The notes beneath the pieces were generated by a model. The model was not told where the DNA came from. It did not search any database and worked only from the letters and a program-made list of their open reading frames with translations. A DNA stretch of 49,314 nt, from assembly GCA_946493085.1 (NCBI GenBank), contig CAMMAC010000011.1:1-49314 (forward strand), in the 5' to 3' direction. The position numbers were made by a program, and so were the translations under genes. Positions 29,269-41,513 of the stretch are shown here, piece after piece; position 1 is the stretch's first letter, and each line of letters starts with the position of its first letter. Origin of the DNA: an uncultured Clostridiaceae bacterium (lineage in GTDB: Bacteria; Bacillota; Clostridia; TANB77; CAG-508).

Positions 29269-30018
29269 TTACATAAGTTCATATAAAATATTCGCTAGCA
29301 TTACCATAGGAGCTGTTTCTGTTCTTAAGATATTATCCCCTAATGTAACACATTTTACGTTTTCTCCATAAGACTTTAACTTTTCTACCTCTCTTATGGA
29401 AATTCCTCCTTCAGGTCCAATAAATATCCCTATATTTTTTACTTCTTTTTCTAATTCTATGCTTCTTCTTAAACAATATTTTAACGTATTTGCTTTTTCT
29501 TCTTCATAAGCAATCAAAAATATATCGTATTCTTTTATATCTTGTTCTATTTCTTCTAATGTTCGTATACTTTTTATTTCTGGTATATCACTTCTTTTGC
29601 ATTGTTTTGCAGCCACTTCTGCTATTTTCTGCCATCTATCTTGCTTTTTGGTTTTATCTTTGTCTGCTAATTTTACAATGGTTCTTTCCGTGATAACAGG
29701 TACAATACTATGTATTCCTATTTCTGTGGTTTTCTGTATAATCCATTCCAATTTATCTGCTTTTGGTAAGCCTTGATATAAAGTTACTGCTACTTGCCCT
29801 ATTTTTTCCTTCTGCCTTTCTTTGATTTTACACCCAATATTTTCTGCTTGCACACTTGTTATTTCTGCCAAATAAGTTTCTTTTGTCTGTTTATTTCCTA
29901 CTAAAAGAATATCTCCTGTTTTCATTCTAAGTACATTTTTTATATGATTCACATCAGAACCTTGAATAACTACTTGATTTTCTTGTATTTGACTTTCTTC
30001 TACAAAAAACTTTTGCAT
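29269..30018 (-). CDS. rsmE: 16S rRNA (uracil1498-N3)-methyltransferase
   Basis: MQKFFVEESQ...HIKNVLRMKTGD, FIGPEGGISIREVEKL, LGDNILRTETAPMVML. Confidence 0.93.
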   Translation of the reverse strand: MQKFFVEESQIQENQVVIQGSDVNHIKNVLRMKTGDILLVGNKQTKETYLAEITSVQAENIGCKIKERQKEKIGQVAVTLYQGLPKADKLEWIIQKTTEIGIHSIVPVITERTIVKLADKDKTKKQDRWQKIAEVAAKQCKRSDIPEIKSIRTLEEIEQDIKEYDIFLIAYEEEKANTLKYCLRRSIELEKEVKNIGIFIGPEGGISIREVEKLKSYGENVKCVTLGDNILRTETAPMVMLANILYELM

Positions 30019-30129
30019 TTTCTCTTTTCCTCTTCTTTTTTCTATTGCTATTTTACTATATTCCATAAAAAATAGCAAGGTAATTATACAAATCTTATTT
30101 ACGTAATTTTTTCGACATTATTCTTAGGG

Positions 30130-30160
30130 TGTCCCACTTAAGTCAGGGTTAAATGGGACA
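30130..30160. repeat. 31-nt inverted-repeat unit related to the 49191-49251 repeats
   Basis: TGTCCCACTTAAGTCAGGGTTAAATGGGACA, preceded by TTTCGACATTATT as at 49171. Confidence 0.6.
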
Positions 30161-30171
30161 AAAATAGAAAA

Positions 30172-30200
30172 TGAACTTTAAGGAATGTCCCTAAAGTTCA
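30172..30200 (-). repeat. REP-like 29-nt palindrome (copy 2)
   Basis: TGAACTTTAAGGAATGTCCCTAAAGTTCA. Confidence 0.8.
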
Positions 30201-30206
30201 TTGTTT

Positions 30207-31367
30207 TTATCCAAAAAATCCTTTTTTCTTGATTGGTGGTTGTTCATTCATTGTTTTGGCAAGTGCTACTAGTAAATCTCTTTGTTCTTTGTTTAAACGT
30301 TTTGGTACTTGCACTTGTACTGTAAAAATGAAATCTCCTTGATAATTTCCATTGATATTTTTAAATCCTTCATTACGAATCGTAAACTTCGTTCCTGGTT
30401 GTGTACCCTCTGGAATACGATATTTTTCTTTTCTTCCATCTACCATTGGTACTTCTATTTCTGCTCCTAAAGTTGCTTGAGTAAAAGTAATTGGCACGTC
30501 ACATAGTACATTATCTCCTTTTCTAGTAAAGATACTATGCTTTTTAATGCGCACTACTATGTATAAATCTCCTTTTGAACCGCCCTTTTCTCCAGGCTCT
30601 CCTTCTCCTCTTAGTACAATGGTTTGACCGTCATCAATTCCTGCTGGAATTTTTACTTTTATTCTTGCTTGTTTTCTAACAGTTCCTTTTCCTTTACATT
30701 CGTCACAAGGTTCTTTGATTACTTTTCCTGTTCCATGACAATTATTACAAGGTCTCTGTGTTTGCATTTGTCCTAAAATGGTATTTTGTACTTGTTTAAT
30801 GGTTCCTGTTCCATGACACATACTACAGGTTTCTACTTTTGTACCAGGTCTTGCACCGCTTCCATGGCATACAAAGCAAGTTTCATTTCTGTTTAATACG
30901 ATTTCTTTTTCTACACCCAAATAAGAATCTTCAAAAGAAATATCAATATTTGCTTTTAAGTCTGCTCCTTTGGTAGGTCCATTGTTTTGCCTGCTTCTTC
31001 CGCCAAATCCACTACCTCCAAAGAAGGATGAGAATATATCTCCTAAATCTCCAAAATCGTCAAATCCATTAAATCCTGATGTAGTATAAGAGTAGTATCC
31101 TCCTTGACCATATGGTCCTCCTGCTCCGCCACCAAATCCTTGTGGCCCATCTGGACCAAATTGGTCATACATTTTTCTTTTTTGTGGATCGGATAATGTC
31201 TCATAAGCTTCGTTGACTTCTTTAAATTTTTCTTCTGCCTCTTTTTTATTATCTGGATTAGCATCTGGATGGTATTTTTTTGCTAATTTTCGATATGCCT
31301 TTTTTAATTCGTCATCCGTTGCTGTTTTGGATACGCCTAGTACTTCGTAATAATCTCTTTTAGCCAT
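30207..31367 (-). CDS. dnaJ: Chaperone DnaJ
   Basis: J-domain, four CxxCxGxG repeats. Confidence 0.98.
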   Translation of the reverse strand: MAKRDYYEVLGVSKTATDDELKKAYRKLAKKYHPDANPDNKKEAEEKFKEVNEAYETLSDPQKRKMYDQFGPDGPQGFGGGAGGPYGQGGYYSYTTSGFNGFDDFGDLGDIFSSFFGGSGFGGRSRQNNGPTKGADLKANIDISFEDSYLGVEKEIVLNRNETCFVCHGSGARPGTKVETCSMCHGTGTIKQVQNTILGQMQTQRPCNNCHGTGKVIKEPCDECKGKGTVRKQARIKVKIPAGIDDGQTIVLRGEGEPGEKGGSKGDLYIVVRIKKHSIFTRKGDNVLCDVPITFTQATLGAEIEVPMVDGRKEKYRIPEGTQPGTKFTIRNEGFKNINGNYQGDFIFTVQVQVPKRLNKEQRDLLVALAKTMNEQPPIKKKGFFG

Positions 31368-31441
31368 TTTTTATTCTCCTTTTTCTTTATAGCTCTTTTA
31401 AAATAGGCGGAATTACATCCGCCTTATTTTAAGTTATACTT

Positions 31442-33301
<1,860 letters not shown>

Positions 33302-33367
33302 TTATTCTTCCTTTCCTTTTATTAATCTATTTTATAAATGATAAAACTACCATCATTTTATCCTTTT

Positions 33368-33880
33368 TTAGTTGGCCACTACTACCATAGAATGGCGAAT
33401 GACTTTACCTCCAATTTTATAGCCTTTTCTATATTCTTCTTTAATTTCTTTTTCTCCTAAGTTTTCGTCTACTACTGAACTAACTGCTTCATGCAATTCT
33501 GGATCAAAAGTTTTTCCTACTGCTTCAATTTCTTCTACTCCATTTGCTTTTAAAACATCTTGCATTTGCTTTAGCACTAGTTCTACTCCTTGTTTGTAGC
33601 CTTCATCTTCTGTTTTTGCTTGTACTGCTTTTTCTAAATTATCAATCACTGGTAATAAAGATGTAAAAATATCTCCTACTAATGAATGATATAAGCTATC
33701 TCTTTCTTTGCTACTTCTTTTTTTGTAATTATCAAATTCTGCCATTAACCTTTTTAATCTGTCTTCTTGCTCTTCTAGTTTTTGTTTTTGCATTAAAATC
33801 GTATCTTTTAATGTTTGTTCTTCTGTTTTTGTGCTTTCTTCTTGCTGTAATTCTTCTTGTTTTTGTTCTTTTTCAGCCAT
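33368..33880 (-). CDS. grpE: Nucleotide exchange factor GrpE
   Basis: RLKRLMAEFDNYKKRSSKERDS..., gene order hrcA-grpE-dnaK-dnaJ. Confidence 0.95.
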   Translation of the reverse strand: MAEKEQKQEELQQEESTKTEEQTLKDTILMQKQKLEEQEDRLKRLMAEFDNYKKRSSKERDSLYHSLVGDIFTSLLPVIDNLEKAVQAKTEDEGYKQGVELVLKQMQDVLKANGVEEIEAVGKTFDPELHEAVSSVVDENLGEKEIKEEYRKGYKIGGKVIRHSMVVVAN

Positions 33881-33904
33881 ATCTTCCACACCATTCCTTC
33901 TTTA

Positions 33905-34957
33905 TTATTCTTCTTTTTTACGTCTTTTTTTATCTTCTTGTCCTTCTTGTTCATTTAATTTTTTACTAAGATATTTCATTACAGAAATAACTTTTGAATA
34001 ATTCATTCTCTTGGGTCCTATAATTCCAATTGTTCCTAAGTCTTTATTGCCTACCGAATGTTTGAAAGTAATGATACTAAAGTCTTTCAACTGTTTATTT
34101 TCCTTTTCATCGCCTATATATACATTAATATCTTTTGCCACTCCCGAGTTTAACATATCTAGCATAATCTCTTTGGTATCTAATACATTCACAAAATTTT
34201 TGGCAATTTCTAAGCTCTTAAACTCTGGTAATTCGAAAGCTTTATTAGCTCCCTGGAAATAAACATCTTCCTCTTCTTCTACAATATGATTGATTTGCTC
34301 TATAATTGGTCTAATCACTTTAACGCTATATTGAATTTCTGCTAAAATATATTCTTCCATCGGTTTATCAATCTTACTTAAAGGTTTCCCTTTTAAGTTA
34401 CTATTAAACAAATTATTTAAAGTTTCTACTTGACTTTCTGTAATATCTTCATCATATTTGATAATGGTTTCTTTTACCAAACCGTTATCTGTTACAATAA
34501 CTACCATCAACATTCTACTACCTAATAGCACAAACTTTATTTCTTCAATAATTTGAACTTCTGGTTTTGGTCCCACTGCGACAGAAGTGTAATGCGTAAT
34601 TTCTGATAAAGTAGTAGTTGCAATTTTCGTCAAATCTTCAATTTCATTTACTTTTGTAGATAATTTAGATTGAATATATTTAATTTCTTCTAAAGAAATA
34701 TCATCTTCTTTTACTAATTCATCTACGTAATATTGATAACCCTTTTTGGAAGGTACACGTCCTGAAGAGGTATGTGTTTTATCTAAATATCCTCCACTTT
34801 CTAATTCTGCTAGTTCATTTCTTACAGTAGCACTGCTATAAGGAAGTCCATATTTTTTTACTAATATAGCAGAACTAACTGGCTCCGCAGTGTTCACATA
34901 TTCATCCACTACTGCTTGTAATATCTTCTTTTTTCTTTCATCTAGCATATTTTTCAC
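33905..34957 (-). CDS. hrcA: Heat-inducible repressor HrcA
   Basis: MLDERKKKILQAVVDEYVNTAEPVSS..., SSGRVPSKKGYQYYVDEL. Confidence 0.97.
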   Translation of the reverse strand: MKNMLDERKKKILQAVVDEYVNTAEPVSSAILVKKYGLPYSSATVRNELAELESGGYLDKTHTSSGRVPSKKGYQYYVDELVKEDDISLEEIKYIQSKLSTKVNEIEDLTKIATTTLSEITHYTSVAVGPKPEVQIIEEIKFVLLGSRMLMVVIVTDNGLVKETIIKYDEDITESQVETLNNLFNSNLKGKPLSKIDKPMEEYILAEIQYSVKVIRPIIEQINHIVEEEEDVYFQGANKAFELPEFKSLEIAKNFVNVLDTKEIMLDMLNSGVAKDINVYIGDEKENKQLKDFSIITFKHSVGNKDLGTIGIIGPKRMNYSKVISVMKYLSKKLNEQEGQEDKKRRKKEE

Positions 34958-34964
34958 TCCTTCA

Positions 34965-34991
34965 TTAGCACTTCTTACTTAAGACTGCTAA
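34965..34991. promoter_or_regulatory. CIRCE-like operator 1
   Basis: TTAGCACTT-N9-GACTGCTAA (consensus TTAGCACTC-N9-GAGTGCTAA). Confidence 0.8.
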
Positions 34992-35002
34992 TTACTTTCT
35001 AT

Positions 35003-35031
35003 ATATTATCTCCATTTTTAGCAATTGTCAA
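35003..35031 (-). promoter_or_regulatory. hrcA operon promoter
   Basis: Minus strand TTGACA - 17 nt - TAATAT. Confidence 0.8.
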
Positions 35032-35044
35032 TATAGATTGCTAA
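35018..35044. promoter_or_regulatory. CIRCE-like operator 2 (variant)
   Basis: TTAGCAATT-N9-GATTGCTAA, overlapping the -35 box. Confidence 0.7.
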
Positions 35045-35193
35045 TTTTTTTGTGAATTTTCTGTGACCTTTTTCACATTATGATACCTGCCTCTAAAATT
35101 TGATTTTTACTATTATTTATGCTATACTACTCTTATGTAACTTTTTAATTAAGCCTAGGTTTATAGGCTTTTGCACCCTACATAGGAGGCTTT

Positions 35194-35436
35194 ATGAGAA
35201 TAAGCAAAAAAATCTCAGATATCTTCACACGTATTGTAGCATTTATACTTATCATAATTGCAATCATTTTATCTTTATTGTTTTCGATGATTTCAAACTT
35301 TTTTGTCTTGCTTGGTATTATAATCAGCAGTATTATAATTGCTATAGTATATGACGACCTCTTCTTTTATGATGAAGATTCACCGGACGACGATTACAAT
35401 GATGATTATGATTGGCGTATTGATGTTGAATACTAA
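35194..35436 (+). CDS. Small membrane protein with acidic tail (80 aa)
   Basis: ATAGGAGGC RBS region, TM helices then DEDSPDDDYNDDYDW; followed by AAGCCTCC-TTGT-GGGGGCTTTTTTT terminator. Confidence 0.7.
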   Translation: MRISKKISDIFTRIVAFILIIIAIILSLLFSMISNFFVLLGIIISSIIIAIVYDDLFFYDEDSPDDDYNDDYDWRIDVEY

Positions 35437-35459
35437 GCCTCCTTGTGGGGGCTTTTTTT
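35434..35459 (+). terminator. Intrinsic terminator
   Basis: AAGCCTCCTTGTGGGGGCTTTTTTT. Confidence 0.75.
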
Positions 35460-35469
35460 ATTTCATTAC

Positions 35470-36616
35470 TTATACAAATTCTTCCCAAACAAGGTTAGCT
35501 AAATCTAGTCCTTTATTGGTTAATTGAATATTATCGTTCTTTATTTCTACTAAGTTTTCTTTTTGTAGTTTTTCTAAACTATTTGCATAGAGTTCTAATG
35601 GATTATTTCCAAATTTTTTTTGAAAAGCTTGTATGGATACTCCTTGTAGTTTTCTTAATCCCAATAACATATATTCTTTTTGTTCTTCTTCTTTATTTTG
35701 TTTTTCCTGAAGAATTTTATTTTTTTCAAATAGATCGTTTTGTACATTTTCTATATATTGTTCTAAATTTTCTATATTGCTATATCTTTGTTTTTGATAA
35801 TAGGAATGTGCAGCAAGTCCAAAACCGAAATATTCTTTTTGTTCCCAACAATGTAGATTATGCTTAGATTCCCAGCCGTGGTTTGGCAAAATTGGATATT
35901 TCATAATGAATATATCCGCTTTGTTCTAACATTTGCTTTACCTTCCAATACATATTTCTTTCTTCCTCTTCCGATGGTAATCCGTATTTTCCTTGTGCAA
36001 TTTTCTTTTCTAAAGGTGTGCCTTCTTCTACCATTAAAGAGTAGATAGAAATATGTTTTGGCTCTAGCTCTAATACTTTATGAACACTTTCTTCCACTTC
36101 TTCACAGCTCTGCTCTGGCAAACCTATCATGATATCTACATTTTGATTGGAAAATCCTACTTCTTTTGCCATTTGATAAGTTTCTAAAAATTGTTCAAAG
36201 GTATGTATCCTTCCTATTCTTTCTAATGTTTTTTGTCTTGTTGCTTGCAATCCTATGCTAATACGATTGCAACCGCATTTTCTATATTCTTGTAATTTTT
36301 CTTTGCTTACTGTACCAGGATTTACTTCTATGGTAATTTCTGCATCTTCTTTTACGCTATATTCTTTTTTTATTGTTTCTAAAATTGCTTGTATTCTTCC
36401 AAGCGGAAGAAAAGAGGGTGTTCCCCCTCCTATATATATGGTATCTATTACTTTTTTCTCATTTCTTATGTTTTTTGCCTTTTCTACTATCTCCTTTTGT
36501 AAACTCTCTACATATGCTAGCATCTTTTCTTCTTTTCCCGCATAAGAAATAAAATCGCAATAATCACACTTTCTTACACAAAAAGGAATATGTATATAAA
36601 TTCCTATTTCCTCCAT
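35470..36616 (-). pseudogene. hemW: Radical SAM heme chaperone HemW, split by +1 frameshift at ~35878
   Basis: ORF 35864-36616 (GIYIHIPFCVRKCDYCDF...HYEISNFAKPRLGI*) and ORF 35470-35904 (..GWESKHNLHCWEQKEYFGFGLAAHSYY...); removing one base gives HYEISNFAKPGWESKHNL. Confidence 0.92.
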
Positions 36617-36647
36617 TTTGTTTTCCTTTCTATTTATCCTATAAATC

Positions 36648-37520
36648 TTATTCTTCCTTACTTGCCAAAGATAAAATCGTTTGCATACGATGATTCACTC
36701 CTGATTTTCCTATTGGTTCTTTTAGCATTTTTCCCAATTCTATTAAACTTGCATGGGGATTTTCTAAGCGAAGTTTCCCTATTTCTTTTAAATTTTCTGG
36801 CAAGTTCTCCCATTTTCCTTTTTTTTGCAAAGTTTGTATTGCCTGCAATTGCTTTACCGCCGCTTCTACCGTTTTATTTAAATTTGCTGTCTCGCAGTTA
36901 ACTGTTCTATTTACTTGGTTTTTCATATCACGTAGTACTCTTATTTCTTCAAATTTTAATACAGCCTGTGTTGCTCCTACAAATGCTAAAAATTTTGAAA
37001 TTTCTTCTCCTTCTTTTAGATACAATGCATATCCTTTTTTTCTTTCCAACCATTTAAAAGAAATAAAAACACTCTGCATCAATTCTTGTATCTGTTTCGC
37101 TGTTTCTTCTTTTGCAAATAGCAGTTCTAAATGATACTTTTTCTCTGGATTATTCATACTACCGCTTCCTAAAAAAATCCCCCTTAGGAATGCTTTTATT
37201 AAATTTTCTGCTAAGTCTTTTTGTTGATAAGAAATACTTTCTTCTCCATATTCTATTTCTGGCAAATCGATTTTTTTACATTCTATCCAATATACTTTCC
37301 CTGTTAAGCCTATTTGATAATCTAATTGATTCACATTAGAAAGTAATTTGCTAAATCGATTAATATTATATTCGTTTTCTGTTGTGTACTTTATCTTTGT
37401 TTTATAACAAGTAGTATTGTTACTAATCAAATAGCCTATTAATTCCCATTTTACTTCTTCTTTATTAGCTAAATTATTTTTTTTACTTAGTTCTTCTTTT
37501 AACTCGGATGAAAAGGACAT
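36648..37520 (-). CDS. whiA: DNA-binding protein WhiA
   Basis: MSFSSELKEELSK..., NRTVNCETANLNKTVEAAVKQLQAI, RLENPHASLIELGKML. Confidence 0.96.
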   Translation of the reverse strand: MSFSSELKEELSKKNNLANKEEVKWELIGYLISNNTTCYKTKIKYTTENEYNINRFSKLLSNVNQLDYQIGLTGKVYWIECKKIDLPEIEYGEESISYQQKDLAENLIKAFLRGIFLGSGSMNNPEKKYHLELLFAKEETAKQIQELMQSVFISFKWLERKKGYALYLKEGEEISKFLAFVGATQAVLKFEEIRVLRDMKNQVNRTVNCETANLNKTVEAAVKQLQAIQTLQKKGKWENLPENLKEIGKLRLENPHASLIELGKMLKEPIGKSGVNHRMQTILSLASKEE

Positions 37521-37535
37521 ATTCTCCCTCCCTTG

Positions 37536-38375
37536 CTACTTTTTTTGTGCTACTATCACTCTATCTATTCCTGCTAAATCTTTTTTTGTATAATATCTTT
37601 GAAATGCATCATTTTTTTCTAGTAAACTTGCTATTTTTTCCTTTTGGTCATATCCCATTTCTAAACATAAATATCCTTTATCTTTCAAAAACTTTGGACT
37701 TTCTCTGATGATTTTTTGATAAAAATCTAATCCTTCTATCCCACCATCCAATGCAATATGGGGTTCTTTTTGTACTTCTTCTGACAAAAATGGTATTTCC
37801 TTTGATGGAATATACGGAGGATTACTAACAATTACATCCAATTCGTTTGGGATATTTTCAAATAAGTTAGATTGCAAAATTTGTATATTATCTACATGAT
37901 TTTTTTGCCCATTCTTTTCTGCAATAGAAAGTGCTTCCTTACTAACATCACTTAGATACACTCTACTATTCACAAAATATTTAGCAAGCGAAATACCAAT
38001 ACACCCACTTCCCGTACATAAATCTAGAATCGTAAGCTTACTTTCTTTAGGATATAGTGACATCACTTCTTCTACTAAAATTTCTGTATCTGGCTGTGGT
38101 ATTAAAACATTCTCATCTACATAAAAAGGATATCCCATAAATTCTTGCTCTTTTGTAATATATTGAATAGGCATTCCTTTTTGCATTTGAGCTAAATACT
38201 GCTTCATTTTTTCTATCTCTTGCTCTGTTACATTTTCTTCTTCATGTACGATACAATCATTTTCATTTCTTTGCAAAACAAAGCTTAGCAGTCTTTTGGC
38301 TTGCAAATGGGCATCTTCCTTTCCCATTTCTTTTAATTTTTCTCTTGTGGTTAATAAAGCTTGCTTTATAGTCAC
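37536..38375 (-). CDS. prmC: Release factor glutamine methyltransferase
   Basis: ILDLCTGSGCIGISLAKY, DVIVSNPPYIPSKEI. Confidence 0.96.
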   Translation of the reverse strand: MTIKQALLTTREKLKEMGKEDAHLQAKRLLSFVLQRNENDCIVHEEENVTEQEIEKMKQYLAQMQKGMPIQYITKEQEFMGYPFYVDENVLIPQPDTEILVEEVMSLYPKESKLTILDLCTGSGCIGISLAKYFVNSRVYLSDVSKEALSIAEKNGQKNHVDNIQILQSNLFENIPNELDVIVSNPPYIPSKEIPFLSEEVQKEPHIALDGGIEGLDFYQKIIRESPKFLKDKGYLCLEMGYDQKEKIASLLEKNDAFQRYYTKKDLAGIDRVIVAQKK

Positions 38376-38440
38376 TTTTTAGCCTCTCTTTCTATTTTGC
38401 CTATATTTTACTACACTCCAAAGCAAATAGCAAGAAAAAA

Positions 38441-38476
38441 AGTTTGCTAATCCTCTTTACTTAAGATTAGCAAACT
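38441..38476 (-). terminator. Intrinsic terminator of the ncRNA
   Basis: Minus strand AGTTTGCTAATC-N12-GATTAGCAAACT followed by TTTTTTCTT. Confidence 0.88.
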
Positions 38477-38722
38477 CATTTTTTGTTTTGCATCGGCTAC
38501 CTCTTTTTGAAAAATTACCCCCACATTAGCCGTAAGATGAAGAAATTTTTAATACCTGTTTTCACAGGTGGGTGTCTTGTTGAAAGCTCCTGGGTTTCTT
38601 ACTCTTAGTAAGCTTACACGCCACTTTCAAAGGCGGACTCCCTTTTAAAATTTGTTGGTAATAAAATTCCAGTCTACACGTACTACGCAGGGAAGTTTTT
38701 TGTTTATTCTCTTTAAGTTATT
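38441..38722 (-). ncRNA. ssrS: Structured ncRNA, candidate 6S RNA
   Basis: Own promoter and terminator, no ORF, stem-loops CGCC-TTTGAAAGT-GGCG, CTTAC-TAAGA-GTAAG, ACCTGT-GAAA-ACAGGT; resembles remembered 6S segments (CCCTGCG near 5' end, ACACCCACCTGT). Identity not verified by covariance model. Confidence 0.55.
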
Positions 38723-38725
38723 TAT

Positions 38726-38754
38726 ATATTAGCACATATTGTTTTTATTTGCAA
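38726..38754 (-). promoter_or_regulatory. Promoter of the ncRNA
   Basis: Minus strand TTGCAA - 17 nt - TAATAT. Confidence 0.7.
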
Positions 38755-38935
38755 TTCTTTTTTCTTTGAAATTTTTTCTTTTCCTTTATCCTAACTCTCG
38801 TTTCCTCTTTTTTTCTTCGTTTTCCTAACTTTATCTCTTTTTTTAGTATTTGTAGTTTTTTATTTTTTATGCTATAATAAATAAAATATTTTGAGTAATC
38901 TTCATCTAGTAGCCAATACTACTAGATATTTTATT

Positions 38936-39817
38936 CTATAAAATCACGTCTCTTTTTAGTTTTTTATTTTCTACTATACCTAATCCTATATAATTTCCTT
39001 TTTTATCTTTTATATGATATACCCCATCTGGTTGGCTAACAGATATTTTTACTCCATTCAAAAAATGATGCATTCTCTTTTCTTCTAATTGTATCGTTGA
39101 ATAATCTTTTAATACTTGCTCTACTGTTAAGATTTTTTTCTTTATCCACAAACTATCCTCTGCCTGTTGTTCTAGTTCTTCTAATGTAATCGCATTCTCT
39201 AAAGAAAAATTTCCTACCTTTGTTCTTCTCAATTCTCTCATATAGCCTATGGTATTTAATTGCTTTGCTATTTCTTCACACAAACTTCTGATATAGGTTC
39301 CTTTGGAACAAGCTACTTGAAAGGTAATCTGTTTTTCTATTGCATCTACTTTTATTAAATCCATATCATATATCGTAATTTCTCTAGCCGGTATTTCTAC
39401 ATTTTGTCCTTTTCTTGCATATTCATATAACTTTTTTCCCTTTACTTTTATGGCTGAATACATAGGAGGTATTTGCTTTCGTGTTCCTAAAAAAGATTTT
39501 AACACTACCTCTATTTCTCCTTCAGAATAATTATTCCAATCCACTATTTGTTGTTCTAAAATATTTCCTTCGCCGTCTAGTGTATCTGTTCTTATTCCTA
39601 ATTGCAGTACTACTTCATAAGTCTTGTCATGTTCTATAAGATATTTTGATACCTTCGTAGCATTATCTAATAACAGTGGTAATACTCCTGTTGCATTTGG
39701 ATCTAATGTACCTGTATGACCAATTTTATGCACTTGTAAAATTCTTTTTACTTTTGCTACCACATCATGCGAAGTATATCCTTTTGGTTTGTCTATTACA
39801 ATTATTCCATTCACCAT
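38936..39817 (-). CDS. truB: tRNA pseudouridine(55) synthase TruB
   Basis: GIIVIDKPKGYTSHDVVAKVKRIL...KIGHTGTLDPNATGVLPL. Confidence 0.97.
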   Translation of the reverse strand: MVNGIIVIDKPKGYTSHDVVAKVKRILQVHKIGHTGTLDPNATGVLPLLLDNATKVSKYLIEHDKTYEVVLQLGIRTDTLDGEGNILEQQIVDWNNYSEGEIEVVLKSFLGTRKQIPPMYSAIKVKGKKLYEYARKGQNVEIPAREITIYDMDLIKVDAIEKQITFQVACSKGTYIRSLCEEIAKQLNTIGYMRELRRTKVGNFSLENAITLEELEQQAEDSLWIKKKILTVEQVLKDYSTIQLEEKRMHHFLNGVKISVSQPDGVYHIKDKKGNYIGLGIVENKKLKRDVIL

Positions 39818-39958
39818 TAGTACTTCCTTCTTTCCATTTTTATCATTTTTCATCATTTATTTGTAAAATTTCTCTAATTTTGACAAATCTTTCTATTGAC
39901 AAAGATATTCATTATAGTAAAATAAACATAGATATTCATATGAAAGGGGGAGATTGTT

Positions 39959-40441
39959 TTGAAAAAAATATGGATAATTATTCTTATTATCATTTTAGTA
40001 TTAGCTGTTATTGGAGGAATTGTTTTTTTCTCTTTAAATAGAGAAAAAATTGCTATCTCTGCTTCTGCTTTCCAATCTTCTATGCAAGAAAAAGGTTACA
40101 CCGTTGTAGATGCTACTAGCCAATTTTCTAATTATCCTTATGTAGAACAGGTATATCTTGCTGTTCAAAGTGATTATAATTATCAAATTGAGTTCTATAC
40201 ACTATCTGATGAATCCTACGCTATTGGTATGTATAATAATAATAAAGCTAATTTTGAATCTTCTAAAGGAAATGGATCTGTTAGCAGCAATATAAGTATT
40301 AATAATTATGCTAAATTTACTTTACAAACAAATGGAAAATACCAAGTTGTTTCTAGAATAGCTAATACTCTTATTTACCTTAATGTAGATGATTCTTATA
40401 AAGAAGAAGTTAACAAGATATTATCAGAATTTGATTATTAA
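39959..40441 (+). CDS. Hypothetical membrane-anchored protein (TTG start)
   Basis: GAAAGGGGGAG RBS, TTG start, N-terminal TM MKKIWIIILIIILVLAVIGGIVFF. Confidence 0.75.
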   Translation: MKKIWIIILIIILVLAVIGGIVFFSLNREKIAISASAFQSSMQEKGYTVVDATSQFSNYPYVEQVYLAVQSDYNYQIEFYTLSDESYAIGMYNNNKANFESSKGNGSVSSNISINNYAKFTLQTNGKYQVVSRIANTLIYLNVDDSYKEEVNKILSEFDY

Positions 40442-40495
40442 TGGATAAGAAACTGAAATAATTATAGTAATTTGTTTCAGTTTCTTTTTTACTTC

Positions 40496-41449
40496 TTATT
40501 TCAAATAGGTTCTTACTTGGCTAATAATTCTATCTCTAGCTTGCTCTAAGCTTACATTCATAGTGCAACCTGCTGCATGAAGATGTCCTCCTCCTCCAAA
40601 TACTAAGCAAACATCCGAAACATTTAGATAGTCATTAGAACGAAGAGATACTCTATAATTTCCTTTTTTACTTTCTCTTATGAAAATAGAAACTTCTACT
40701 CCATCTATTGCCCTTCCTTCTTCTACAATTCCCTCATGGTCATCTGCATCCGCATTGGTTTCTTCCATATCTTTCTGTGTAAGATAAGTATAGGCTATTT
40801 TTCCATCTTCTATAAATTCCATTCTATCCATCGCTCTTTTGCGAAGTTCAAAATTTGCTCTGGATTTTGTATTCATTACTCTTTTATAAATATTAGAAAC
40901 ATTTACTCCTTTTTTTAATAATTCAGCTGCAAATTCAAATGTTTCTGGTGTAGTACTTTGGTAGGCAAATCCGCCTGTATCTGTAATAATACCTGTTAAA
41001 ATGCATGTTCCTATTTCTTTATCTACTTCCACACCAAAATAGTCAAAGATATTTAATAATACTTGTGCACAAGCTGGTGCATCAGGGTTTACATAGTTAT
41101 AATCTCCAAACATCGTATTGGTTGCATGATGGTCAATCACTATTTTTACTTTTGCCGTTTCAAAATAACTAGCAAAACCATTTAATAATGGAATAGTAGC
41201 TACATCCACAGAAATTGCTAAATCATAGCTTTCCACTTGAGATTCTTTTTTTGCCACTTCTGCATATGGTAAAAAACTATATGCCTTCGGCATTTCTGGT
41301 ACAATAACGTCTGCTTCTTTGCCCATTTTTCTTAGAGCCCCATACATAGCCAAACTGCTACCTATGGCATCTCCATCTGGATTTTCATGTGTTAATATTA
41401 CAATAGATTTTGCCTTTTGTATTTCTTCTAATATATTATCTAAAGTCAT
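40496..41449 (-). CDS. nrnA: DHH-family bifunctional oligoribonuclease/PAP phosphatase NrnA
   Basis: VILTHENPDGDAIGSSLAM, VIDHHATN, FGGGGHLHAAGCTM. Confidence 0.92.
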   Translation of the reverse strand: MTLDNILEEIQKAKSIVILTHENPDGDAIGSSLAMYGALRKMGKEADVIVPEMPKAYSFLPYAEVAKKESQVESYDLAISVDVATIPLLNGFASYFETAKVKIVIDHHATNTMFGDYNYVNPDAPACAQVLLNIFDYFGVEVDKEIGTCILTGIITDTGGFAYQSTTPETFEFAAELLKKGVNVSNIYKRVMNTKSRANFELRKRAMDRMEFIEDGKIAYTYLTQKDMEETNADADDHEGIVEEGRAIDGVEVSIFIRESKKGNYRVSLRSNDYLNVSDVCLVFGGGGHLHAAGCTMNVSLEQARDRIISQVRTYLK

Positions 41450-41513
41450 TTTTTTCTTCCTTTCCCGCTTTAAGCTTTCTCCTAAAAAAGAGTAAAATTT
41501 GTATCATTTACTT

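Noticed and set aside
38441-38476. TTTGCTAATC...GATTAGCAAA considered as a CIRCE element
   Set aside because: Half-sites are not in the TTAGCA-N9 arrangement and it is followed by a U-tract on the minus strand; better explained as the ncRNA terminator.
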